This document shows, piece by piece, positions 1 through 12,100 of a DNA stretch of 18,083 nt. Origin of the DNA: Elusimicrobiota bacterium (lineage in GTDB: Bacteria; Elusimicrobiota; UBA5214; JBBAAG01). How positions within the stretch are numbered: the stretch's first letter is position 1; every line of letters starts with the position of its first letter. Location of the stretch: assembly GCA_041658405.1 (NCBI GenBank), contig JBBAAG010000066.1, forward strand, positions 1-18,083, given 5' to 3'. A program made the position numbers and the translations under genes. The notes beneath the pieces are model-generated. The model had not been told where the DNA came from and searched no databases. It saw only the letters and a list, made by a program, of their open reading frames with translations.

Positions 1-27
1 TTCGCTGTCCCATTTACGATACCCCAT
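1..27 (-). CDS. Start of a downstream gene, probable IS3-family OrfA transposase (partial, first 9 codons)
   Basis: On the minus strand an ATG at 25-27 opens a frame reading M-G-Y-R-K-W-D-S-E up to the window edge. A perfect GGAGG lies nine bases upstream (37-41). R-K-W-x-x-E/T directly after the start Met is typical of the first helix of IS3-family OrfA proteins (helix-turn-helix DNA binding). Nine codons cannot prove the family. The start itself is well supported by its ribosome binding site. Confidence 0.5.
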
Positions 28-36
28 ACTTTTTTG

Positions 37-41
37 CCTCC
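37..41 (-). promoter_or_regulatory. Shine-Dalgarno (GGAGG) of the downstream gene, inside a small hairpin
   Basis: GGAGG on the minus strand has nine-base spacing to the ATG at 25-27. Four of its five bases pair with the GCCTC at 50-54 in a 5-bp stem (36-40 with 50-54). The site could therefore be shielded in read-through transcripts, a way some insertion sequences limit transposase. Confidence 0.55.
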
Positions 42-173
42 ATTTTCCAGAGGCTTTATTCTACCAATTTCTGCTATAATCTTATATGGGAGCAGTATAC
101 TTTCCCTTTCTTCTTAACTTTTGTTACATTTACAAGATTAACTAAAACCTTGCGCTCAACGAAACTCTATTAT

Positions 174-3100
174 TTACTTCGCTACTACAACACTGCCGGT
201 GACCATCTTGCCGTTTGCGCGGAACTGGTAAATATATACGCCGTTAGCGACGGGCGTGCCGTTGTCGTCAGTACCGTCCCAGCCGGATGGATTGGATATA
301 CGCCGTACCACTCTACCCGAGAGGTCACAGATTGTTACGTCCACAGTTTCTTCGCGTCCCTGCGCTAGCCGTATATTGAGGTACCGGAAAAGGCCGCCAA
401 ACACGGCGGTGTCGTTCCGCCCGTCATGGTTGGGTGTAATAAGTTTTTCGTTGGGTTTAAAGTTTATGTTCGCAATCTCGGCTTCTAACGACGCAACTGA
501 CATGTTGTTGCCGGAAATACTGGCATTCGCGCTGGGTTGTGAAACTATTGGCAACACAACCTTAGACTTGCCGTTGAGAACAACGGTTGCGGCGCAAATG
601 TTACCGGTAATAACGCTTTCCCCGTCAAGCGAGATGTCGTATTGCGGAGCGTAAATGGTCCCGGTGATTGAGCTTGTACCGTTGACTGAGAGTTTGTTCG
701 ACTTCCCGTCAGGGTCGTAGCAGTACAGTACCACTGCGGCACTGGTGTTGCCAGGGTTAAGTTTTGCGGTTGTGTCCACCGCAACTTTGCCTGCGACGAA
801 GATGCCAACGTTACCGGACGTGTTGCCTATCTCCAGTATGGCAGTGCCCGTAAGTTTTATGCCTGTGAAAAAGTACGTACCCGATGTAAGCGTCAGTTTG
901 TCGCCTGTGGTAATTACTAACGTGCCGGTTTTGTCTACGGGGTTCAATCCTTTGGCGGTGAGGCCGAGGTTGGCATTATCGTTGGTTTGTTGTATCACAG
1001 GGTATACCGCAGCGAGGTTAAGCGTTGTGGTGTTCACCGGAACCGTGGACAGCGTTACCGTACCCGTGATACTCGTGTTCTTTCCCACTTGGTTAACACT
1101 TCGCGCTGTTACATCGCCGGCAACCGCGCTTGTGCCGGTAAGGGTTAGTTCGTTGCCGGTGCGGACCGTACCTGTTACTCCGCTGGAACCGTTGAGTTTT
1201 ACGTTGCCGGAACATGTCAACGCGGTGGTTGTAAAGTTCAGGACTGTAATGGTTCGCTGGTTAACGGGTTCCGGGATCGTTACGTTGTCTATGCTGTACC
1301 ATTTTATGGTATGCGTTCCTTCGGGTAACGAAATATTGGTTGTATACCGTTCATACGCATTGGAGTCTATGGAGTAATACGTGGTTGCAACGCCCGATAA
1401 CGTGTCGGTACTTGTCAACACAACTTCTACATCCGTACCAATAACGGTTTGACCAAGAAGGGTGTATATTGCCGTACCAGAATACCCTGCCTGCGTTACC
1501 GGCGGGGTGGTGTCTACTGTGATATTGCCGGATTTAAGGGTTTCTACGTTCCCTACGTTGTCGATTGAATAGTACCGCAATACAACCTCTCCTTCGGTGG
1601 TAAACGACAACGGGGTTTCGTATTTCGCGTATTCAGTGGAGTTTGTAATGGTGTACCATGTTTCCTTAACGCCGGACGCTACGTTGTTTACAACCGTGTC
1701 CTCCGCTGTTATTGATACCAACGTTGTGCTTGTGACAAATACCCGGGTACCGGAAGTATAGCTCGGCGTGCCCGGCACGGCAACGCTTACCGGCGGGGTG
1801 AGGTCTATTTTAATAATCCCGGTTTGCGGTTGTGATACGTTCCCGCTTTTGTCCACAGCAGTGATTATGTAGGTGTATATGCCCGTGGGAACCACGGCGC
1901 CGCTGTTGTCTTTCCCGTCCCATAACTCGGTGTTTGTGCCCAGTTCGCGTTTCACATTATCTGCCAACGTGCGTATAAGGTTGTCGGAAGAATCGTATAT
2001 TGAGATACTGAGTTTCGGGATGTACGCGGAATAATTGTCACTCAATGTATAGTTTATCGTTACGGTATCAGTAATCCCATCATTATTTGGTGAAAAAATA
2101 GTTGGCATACAATAGCTGCCTATTACCTGCGGCGGATCGTCGTCGTAACATGTTAATATTGCATATAACGACAACGACATTATTTCCGCAACTATTTGAT
2201 GGTTTGTTATATCAACGTACTGATGCGGTATTTCTTCCCACGAGTTTGCCTGTACGTTAAATTTGCATATTCGCATCTTATAACCGTAATAATCCGGGTT
2301 ATACTTGAATATAATTGTCGCCGGTATTGTAAAAACTGTACCGTCCGGCTGAATATCGTAAATTTCGCTTTCTAAATACTGGTTGCCATAAGCCCTTAGC
2401 ATATACAACGCATGCTCGACTTGCGGGGTGGTTATATCCGTTGACGAAATCGTAACTATCGGAACGCCGGGGTAATACAGTTTTAACATTGTGTCATTAC
2501 TGCTCACACATGATATATTCTGGTCAACAACCATAATCGTACCGGTTGCGGGAGCAGTTTTGTTTGTCCCTTCACCGGCTATCATTTCATAACGGTATAC
2601 TCCTTCACGAACCGCAGTGCTGCTGATGTCGTTACCGTACCAAATGTAATAGTAAGTAGTACCGGCACAAATCCCGTCAACTTTGTCATGCCAAATTATG
2701 TTGTGCTCGCTATCCATAACTCGTATATTCATCATAGTAGCCGTACCCGACGGCAATAATACGCTATAACTTATTGTAACACTGTTCTCTCCTTTACTAC
2801 GATCCAACGGGCTGTCATCCCAAACGTTTAAGAGGGGTATATCACAATTAATCTCAACCGCGTTTGGTTTACGTTCTTCTACAACCGGTTCATCCGGACA
2901 ATAACTTTCTGCTGTAATCACTATTTCATACTTGCCGTTTGGCAAACACTGCCCGGCGGTATCTTTGCCGGCCCAATCAATTTTGTGTAAACCACCGGAT
3001 TGTGCATGGTTTTGTATAATTGCGGTACCGTTTATCATTACATTTACGCTGCGGCATGGTTCTGTAAGTTCATAATATATTGCCGTTTGCTGCCCTAAAG

Positions 3101-6100
3101 ACGGATTAAACACTTTTGGCACAACACCGAAATTGCGGATTGCCAACACGTGGTTGTTTAATACCGCGTTTACGGTTGAAGCAGTAGTATTCCCGGCTTT
3201 ATCATACGCTTTCACCATAACTACAGCCGGGCCGTCAATTTCACACAACGAGTCCCATGTACAGGTTTGCGTGCATCCTACCGACCCTACCGGCTGTACC
3301 GCAGGGTTGTTTATTGTGTAATACAGTTTGTCATTGATGTAGAACTCAAGTTTCGCGATTGCCAGGTTGTCTACCACCTGCGCTACAATACTGACTATAC
3401 CGGATACTTTGGCGTTCGGCAACGGGGTTTGTATGTTTACCACCGGCGAGGTTTTGTCAAGTTTTATGCCGGTAAGCGTCCTATGGGGTTCAGTGTTGCC
3501 CAGGTTGTCTACACTCCAGTATTCCAGCGTGTTATTCTCGTGTTCCTGCGTTACAGTTACACAAGTACCGGTACTTACCGGACCAGCGTTAAGGCAGTAG
3601 TAGGACTGCGAGACTCCTGAGTATGTGTCCACCGCAACCAACGGGAACGCAAAGTCCTGCTTATGCCACTGGTTGTCGTACCCGGCAGTTGTTACGGGCG
3701 GAATGTTGTCCAGTTTTACTGTTGAAGATTTTATGAGTTCTGTGTTGCCTGCGTTGTCAACACTGCGGTATTCAAACGTGTATTCCCCGTCAGTGCCTGT
3801 TAAATTGTACGAAGCTGTGTAGTCCTGCCAGATACCGTTGTTCAACCGGTATTGTACCTGCTTTATTCCCGACGCAACTTCGTTCACTACCGGATCGTTC
3901 GCAGTTATTGTCCACAGGGTTGATGTGTTTATATACTCGTTGTATCTTGGCAAGCCTATCGCCAACTCGCTTACGGGTAACGTGGCATCTACGTAATACG
4001 GGCCGTAATCCGTAGTCCCGTTTGACAGGCCGTCACCGTTAAAACTATTCAAGTGCAAGTACCATTTACCATCGCTGGTGAGCTGGTAGTCAAGCGCGCC
4101 GGAGGGCCATTTGTATTCTGTACCAACCCATTCATGCGTATTGTTTCCGTCCCAAACAATGCCATAATATTCTATGCCGCCTGAGCCGAACCCGCGGAGG
4201 TTGGTAAATACAATACTACCGGTAGAACAGTATGTCCCCTCAGGTTTGTCGCTTGCCGCCAACGGAGGCAGGGATAACGTATATCTCAAGCATTCTATCC
4301 CGCTTGTTTCTACGCCGTCGTAATTGCGGTAATATCCGGTGTATTTATAAGGCGTATTCGCCGCGAAGCCAGTAGCGGCGTAATTGTTGGACACCTGCCA
4401 GTCAGAACTTGTCCCGCTGGAAGTACAGACGAACCTGTAGCCCGACTGCCCGGCGGTATCATTTTGGAACTTTGGCAGCGATAGGCTTAATTCCGAAGTC
4501 GAGACGGCTACCATATCCATGCTTATAGGGTTATCGCACAGGGTATATTTGGATTTTATTTCAGTATATTCTGTCGGGACTCCGTCCCCGTTGTAGTACC
4601 TGGCTTTGTAGCCGTACTCCGTGTTTCCCAAAAGGCTTGTATGCGTATATACATAGGTTCCCACAAGCGATACCGTAGAACCGCCTACGTTGACAAACTC
4701 GCAGCCGGTCTGGCCCAAACTACAGTTTTGCGGAGGTGTTATTGTCAGGTTCAGTTGATTATTCGTTGTTGCAGTAACAACAAAATCGGTTTCTTTTGGC
4801 GTACTTAACAGCGTATATTTTGAGGTCCACGTACTGCTTGATTGGTTGCCTAACCAATCGCGGGCTATGCTTTGGAACTCGTACTTCGTGTTTTCCTGCA
4901 TGTTGTTACAGGTTATGTAATTATCGCCCCACGCGCGGGTGTACGTGTCAACGTTACATACAAAAGAATACCCGGATACCGTGTCTATCCCGACGCCATA
5001 ACCGTCATCCATAGACGCATGGACAATCATACTGTTTACAGTTATATCTGAATATACAGGGACGGTCGCTGTACCGGGGCCGGTATTGTCTAAATACACG
5101 GTCAGTACTATATGCTGCGATTCATTGCCAAGGTGGTCTATAGCATAATACTCTACCGTATGTACGCCGTCGCTGCTGGATGATACAGTGAATTCATAAA
5201 GTTCCTGTACTGCACCGCCTTCAGGAATAATATCGTTGCCGTCAACTTTAATTATCACTTGCGCAACACCGCAGCCGATACCGTCAGTTACTGCTAACGT
5301 CAACGGCGTAGTTGACGTAATCCATCTTATACCGGAATCCGGTGTTATATATTGCGGCTGCCCAATGTCTAAATTACATACAGGAGGAGAGATATCCAGG
5401 TAGGTAACAAAAAACTTTGAGGGTTCAAGGTTACCCACGTTATCCCTGCTGCGGTATTCCGCTACATACAAACCCTGTTTGCGTTCAATATACAATGTTA
5501 TACTGCCCTCAGCGCCTGTATTGCCTAAAAGGTCGACAGCGCGATATTTAAAATCGTACGCACCGGGCTGGTTGAACGAAATACTGTTTTCTATCTCATG
5601 CCAACTGCTGTTGTTGACATTGATTTCTATTTTTGCTGCGCCTACCGCAGATTGGTTTACTGTTATGTCTTCCATTATTATCGTAACAGGAACACCTATA
5701 AGTACCTGCGCGGGGGATGTTAGGCCAACCTCATGGCTGTCTATTTTTACTACCGGCCTTGAAACCGGGCCTGTTGCATCAATAAATACTGCATGGGACT
5801 TCACTGTCTCCCAGCAACCGGATGTGTTTTTACTGTGGAACGATATTATATGTTTTCCTTCTGATAAACCAAACAAAGTATCAACTGTATACTCCTGGAA
5901 CGGCGCGTTATCTACCGCGTATTCCGTAAACATTACCCCGATATTATCTTTTGCTACAAGTTTAAACTGGGTATCAATTGAAGCATAATAGTTGCCGTTG
6001 ATTACTGTTTGTGTCCCGCCAACTACTTCTAACGATGTTTCCGGCGCCTGGACGCCCGTTTTGCCTACCAAAAAGTCCTGAATTGTGGTTTCGCCTTTAG

Positions 6101-9100
6101 TAACACGTACGCCGCCGATTATGCGGGTTTCAAGTGCCCAACTATAAAACGGGGTACATTTAAGTTCATACACGCCTTCCTTCAAACCGAAGATTTCGTA
6201 GTGTCCATTCTCGTCTGACATAGCGCCGATATCGCCGGGATGCGCGATTATGTCCGCATATGCTACTGTATAACCGTCAATATCTCTAATCGTACCCGCA
6301 ATTTTACCAGGAGTGCTTAAAATTAGGTCACAGGTTGTTGTCTGGCCGGGTATTACCTGGACTGTTTTCCGGTCAGGGGCAAGCGAAGTATTGTCATAAA
6401 GATGTGCTACCAGCAAATATTCGCCGGCACTTACATTTTCAAACGTATACGTCAACGAGCCTTCACCCATACCCATTGGGTCGCCTATTTCCTGGGTACC
6501 TATTTTTTCAAGTTCTACCAATGACCAGTCTGTATAAGTCTCGCCGGTTTCGTATTTAACACTGCCTGTGATTGTTCCGCCTTCCGTAACTCCTATTGTT
6601 CCAATATCTGTAGTTTGGTGGCTGGTTATCTGTATTCCTGCAACAGCTTTTTTGCCTAAACTCACAGGTTCACAGTACAAGTCGTACGTGCCTTCAAGGA
6701 TATCGTTTATGGTAAACTCGCCGGATGACGATATATCTGTTTCAACACTGCCTTCAGTACCGCTGACTACCAAATGTGCAGCAGTACCCTGCCCGTCGGG
6801 GCCCACCAGTTTGCCGGTCAATGTTCCCGCATCGTTCGTCTGGCCGATAACAATGTTTGTAGTAGTAGTCTCGCCTTTGTTTACTACAACATTATTCACT
6901 GTAGCAATATCTTTTTCCTGTTCATACGGATCATTAAACTCATCTCCGGGATCTACTATAATGATTGACACTACTATTTTATAAGTCCCTGCGCGTAACC
7001 TATGGAAACAATAACTGCCATCCGATGGGTTGGTCCATATACTGCCCCACTCATCAACACCCCTAAATGTTACTATTGCAGATAATGGCAGGTTATCTTT
7101 GTCCTTCACAGTTCCCGTTATAGTACCACCCAAAGGCAGGATTATGTCTAACGTAGATTGTTGTTTGGGGTAAATGCGGATACCGTTTATCGTAGTTGAG
7201 CTTAAGTCCAGTATTTCCTCCGGCGGATGCGCGGTAATTGAAAATATTTTGCTTGTCGGCAATCCCTGGATGGTGTACATGCCGTTTTCGTCAGTAGTAG
7301 TTTCTGTATAAAAATCATAACTTTCGGCAAGGACGCGTGCCTGGGATATTAAGTTGTTTTGTTCGTCCTTTACTACGCCACTGACAGAACTTGTGTACGT
7401 CAGTTTAATGTTTTTCTCTTGTATCACGTTCTGCTGAATTTCTATCCCAAGTTCTGTTGACATCAGGCTCGACCCGTCCGGTGGAATGAAGTTGTAAGTA
7501 TAGTACCCGGGGCTGTGTTCTATCCTGTACGCACCGTTTTCATCTGTAGCAGTGATATACTGCCAGTCCATCATTGCATCGTCGTAGAGATAAATGTTTA
7601 CTCCACTTACAGGAGTATTCAACTGGTCATACACTATACCCGCAAAACCTGTCGGCAGGATTCTGTCCATTATAACATCTATACGGTTACCGGGATAGCT
7701 CTGGGTTTGATTGCTAAGATAGCCAAGTTCCCCCGGGGGATTGTAATAGATTTCGTACCAGTCAAATACGTCAGTTGTGATGTAATACCATCCATCCGAG
7801 TTTGTTATTGCAGGAGGACATTCGTGTTCCATATCTTGACTTATTGCACGTACTTCCACTCCCGGGATAGGGTTGCCCTGGTCGTTTCTTACATATCCGC
7901 AGAGAACGTTGGGCGGGACTTCGTTATTATCCCCTTCCGGGTCAGGGTTAAACGGGCCGGCGTACGTCACCCAGCTGGAACTGCCGTTGATACGGTATTC
8001 AGAGTTTCTTATGCCCGTCGCGGGTTCGCCGGTATCTTCAGCAGTTAGCTCATACAACGTATCGCACGTAATCCAATGTTTCGTACCGTCGTAAAACAAT
8101 GGGCCTTTGTTTAAACTGTGCACTGTCACCGGCGAAGTGGTATCCACTATTACTTCCATCGACTGCCAGGACTCTTCGTTGCCTTCATTGTCTATACTGC
8201 GGTAACGGATCATATGATTGCCGGCAAGGGTTAAACTAAATTGTGTGGAATATACGTATTGTTCGCCGTCAATTTCGTATTTTGTTTCCCTTACCCCAAT
8301 ACCTGCTGAGTCACCAACCACGCGTAAATCGTCGTTTGTGGACAATAAAAATGTTGTTTCGCGGCCTACATACAATTTACCGTTAGGATTATAACTAGGC
8401 CCGGCATAGCTTAATACCGTACGTGGAGGCAGGATGTCGTAATTGATAAAAAACGCGGTGGCCGTTGATGAACCTGTGTTACCAAGCCAGTCAACAGCAA
8501 TGACCGTCAAATGCCACCAACCCGGGTGGAGTTGAGAAAAATCGGTAATTGCCTGCCCATTTGTTACAGGTATACGGTTGAGCTTCCCTTCGTCTTCAAG
8601 ATAGCACGTGCTTTGCGGCGAAGAGTCGTAGTTGTCTGCAAGCGTAAAGTCTATATTCAACGAATCACGGCCCCAGGTATAATGCCCGCCGGGCAACGGC
8701 GAGTTTATCGCTATATTCGGCGGGGTTTTGTCCAACTTTATCCCTGTCAACGTCTTGTGCGGTAATTCTTCGTTTCCAAGGTTGTCTATGCTCCAATATT
8801 CCAAACTAATATTATCTCCATCAAGGGTTATCTTCGGTTGGCCGTCTTTACTCACAGTTTTTATCCCTAACCGCTGATTGTTTATTATCAACACCCAATT
8901 AGTTTCTTTCACACCGGATAATGTGTCATTAGGCACTAGAGGGATTTCAAAATCGGCGTTATGCCAAACATCGTCGTACGACGATACGGCGGTTACCGGC
9001 GGGGTGGTGTCCAGTATAACTGTCATACCGGCTTCCTGGCTCGTGTTGCTCAAGTAGTCCGTCGCATAGTACTTGATTTCATGCTGGCCATCTGCAAGGT

Positions 9101-12100
9101 TTAACCCGTTGACGCCAATTACCTGCGTACGCAGCTCTTCAGGAGTCAATGCGCGGAAACATACTAACACATCGTCAAGCGCGCCGTTATAATAGTTTTG
9201 TCCGGGACATTTTGCGCCAAACATCATATTTCTGTCGTTATCCTGGACAGTAAAATTGGTTGTCATCCGTGCTTCTTCGTTGCCGTTGACATACAAAACG
9301 AATTGCTGGGCCTCACGGGCATAGGACATCGCAACATGCGTCCATTGCCCTGTCGGCACACGTGTATTTGAGGTTAGTTTAGAGAATCCTTGTGCGCCAA
9401 GCCACGCTTCGATTTTGCCGTCCTCGCGGAGTTCAAACTTAAAATGGCTGGGGCTGCTAATGAAATACGCGTTCTCGCCGTCAGGGCGTGCACCGGTACA
9501 GTTATACGTCACAGGGTTTATCCATGCGGAGACCGTAAATGATAAATTGGGAAGCTGCATCCACGAGTCGCTACTGTTTATATACACGCCATCGTCAATA
9601 CCGTCAAACTTATACGCCGTACCGTATTTACCGGCAACGCTTTGCGGAGTTGAATATATATAAGCAGTCATACCTTGCCCCGAAGCATCTGTTACCTGGT
9701 TATCGTCCAAATGCCACGCGCCGCATGCGTCCGGTACGGTTTCTATTACAGGCACTATCGTATTGCCTAAACTAAAACTGCCGGTATATAACGTACCGGG
9801 CGGCGGAGCGTTATCTGCACGGTAATATACCGCATTTACGCCGGAACCCGTTGCGCCGTCATTGGAAGACAATACGAACTGCGTGTTTGTATTAATATAC
9901 GTTTGCTCTACGGCCTGGAAATTATCGCCTGTCAACACTAGCGACGTTTGCGGGGCGGTGTTGTCCAAATACAAATGTTCAAGTACTGCAGGTAGTTCCT
10001 GGTTGTCAAGATTGTCGATTCCCGCAGAGGATAGTTCGTACTCCCCATCGGAAAGATAGGATGATAGCGATACCTTTACTGTCGGGGTGTTATATTCTGT
10101 ACCTGAACTTTTTTCAGCGCCGGTACTATCTTTTACTTTCCACCACAACGATTTTATGCCGGAATTCACGAGCCCCGCACCGGTGGGGTAATCGAGAGAT
10201 TCGAGTTCTATCTGCGTCTGGCTTGTCACATAATAATTATTAACTTTCCCGGGAATGTTCAACGGTATAAGATGCCCGGGGTTCGGGCTAAAGATATAAC
10301 CCGCAACCAACGCACGGCCCAGAAGCGTCAACGTGCCGGTTGCTATGTCGTAGTATGCGCTGGTAGGGTCTTGAAGAACGGCGGGGTCTATCGTTACGCC
10401 CTGCCATTCGGATGGCAAACTTTCCTGCGGGTCAACTACAAAGTTCGGCCCTGTAATATTTTTTACCAGCGTTACCGGCGCACGGTTGTCCAACGCAACG
10501 TTCGTTGTCTTAACAGGTTCCACGTTTCCTGCATGGTCTATGCTGTTATAGTTAATAGTTGTTACTACTCCCGGTTTAATCAGTTTATTTGTGTTATAGT
10601 GTTCCGTGATTTCAAGCTCCGTTAACGAGCGGTTATATACCGCAACATCATCTATCACGCCTTTATACCAATTACTTCCGTGGATTGAATCATATCCTAT
10701 ATATAACGGCGAGTTGTTGGTACCTATGGGCCCGGCGTAGTATTGGCGGGCATCAGTTTTCTCTTGCCCGTTGATATATATACGCTTGTACCCGTCGCCG
10801 CTGGCAGAGACGCTTTGCCAAGTTACTACCACGTGGTTCCACTCATCCGGCAGCACGCCGGTACTGTTATTACTTGTTTCCGGAGGAGTTATAGTAAACA
10901 TCGCAACATTATCCGGTGCACCATTATCCGCTATGATACGATAAAACAAACTGTATCCAGGGATGTTATAGTGGCCGAGTTTGTACAATAAATCGCTGTA
11001 TACAAACGGCGGGATGAGTGACGGTTTAAACCATATTTCCATAGATATGCCTGTTGTGAAATCAAGCAACGAAGAATCGTTGATAACGACCTTATCGTCT
11101 GTGCCGTCAAACACCAGGCCTTTACCCCGGGGTGTGGTTTCCAACACCGGAGCAGTGTCTTGCCCTTCAATCACGCCGTCGTTGTTATTGCCGGAATCGT
11201 CAATAACTGTGACACCACTGATGTTATCAAAGGTCCAGAGGCCGACACAGCCGTCTGGAACATTATAGCGACCGCCAAACAAATTTCCTGCTTGTATCGG
11301 GTTAACGTACGGCTGCCAGTCTGCTATAAGATAAGTATCGGTGTTTATCCGATATTGCGTCGTTGCCACTCCTGTTCCTAACCCATCGCCTAGTGTTACC
11401 AAATCGTCTATTGCCGATAGCGTTGCTGTTGTATTGATAGTGATGTAAGTCATAACACTAGATTCATACTTAGGGTCGTTAAAACTCAGCGTGGTCCTCG
11501 GAGGTTGTGTGTCCATATATTTTATTACCACTGACTTTATTGGTTCAACATTATCAACATTATCAATGCTATGGTAAAATATTGTATGGGTCCCCAAGAT
11601 GACCATATTTTCAGAATCCATCTTAAACCAATCGCTTGAGCTTACTTTTATCCAGTTAGTGCTATCATCAATGAGATATTCGCTATACCTGATTCCCGAC
11701 GCATAATTTCCTGTGTCTTCGGCTATAATATTGAATACTGTTTGTGAAGCTATCCAAATAACGTCATCCGGCGATACGTACCATGGGCCACTGCACGTAA
11801 TCGATGAAACCGGAGAATCAACGTCAACTATCACTTGTTTAACAAAAGTCGTAATATTACAAACATAATCTTCAGCAATACATTCCAAACTATATTCGCC
11901 CGGGTCAGGCAAATTATAATCCCCTAAATAATCGCTCCACCCATTTTCATCTATTCGCCACTTCATTAATTTTAAGCCTATCCCAGTATCCAGTGCCGAT
12001 AATTTAAATATTGTAGAAGAACTTATATATATACTGTCATTAACTGAGAACGAAGAGCCCGTAATAACAAAACTCACTTCCGGCGGCGTATGATCCTCAG

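Larger units (their letters stand above)
1..99 (-). mobile_element. Possible left end of an IS3-family element
   Basis: Upstream of the R-K-W-type start, the minus strand reads TATACTGCTCCCATATAAG from about 99. I recall similar ends (T-G-T-A-C-T-G-x-x-C-C-C-A-T) from IS150-type members of IS3. About 70 bases from end to OrfA start is usual for that family. The second end and the target duplication are outside the window, so the call is tentative. Confidence 0.3.
5388..8138 (-). other. OmpL47-type repeat split by an 820-residue cassette (residues 3283-4199)
   Basis: The N-half (3283-3348) runs S-P-V-T-V-H-S-L-N-K-G-P-L-F ... Y-R-I-N-G-S-S-S-W-V-T-Y-A-G-P-F. It then stops without its second half. 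The missing half appears at 4169-4199 as G-L-Y-V-A-E-Y-R-S-R-D-N-V-G-N-L-E-P-S-K and ends Y-L-D-I-S-P-P. Between them lie seven carboxypeptidase-regulatory-like domains, one complete OmpL47-type repeat and one other Ig-like domain. Confidence 0.65.

Noticed and set aside
36..60. Plus-strand hairpin GCCTC...GAGGC followed by TTTATT as a terminator
   Set aside because: The stem is only 5 bp, the T-run is broken, and no plus-strand gene precedes it. The stem is better read as covering the Shine-Dalgarno of the minus-strand gene.
745..1377. Plus-strand frame of 210 codons opposite the 3' end of the giant gene
   Set aside because: It lies wholly antisense to a well-supported domain region (DUF7305 and the last repeat), shows no known motif, and is explained by the codon bias of the other strand.
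7515..8048. Plus-strand frame of 177 codons
   Set aside because: It is antisense to the CarboxypepD_reg tract, has no family resemblance and no convincing ribosome binding site. It is treated as a shadow.
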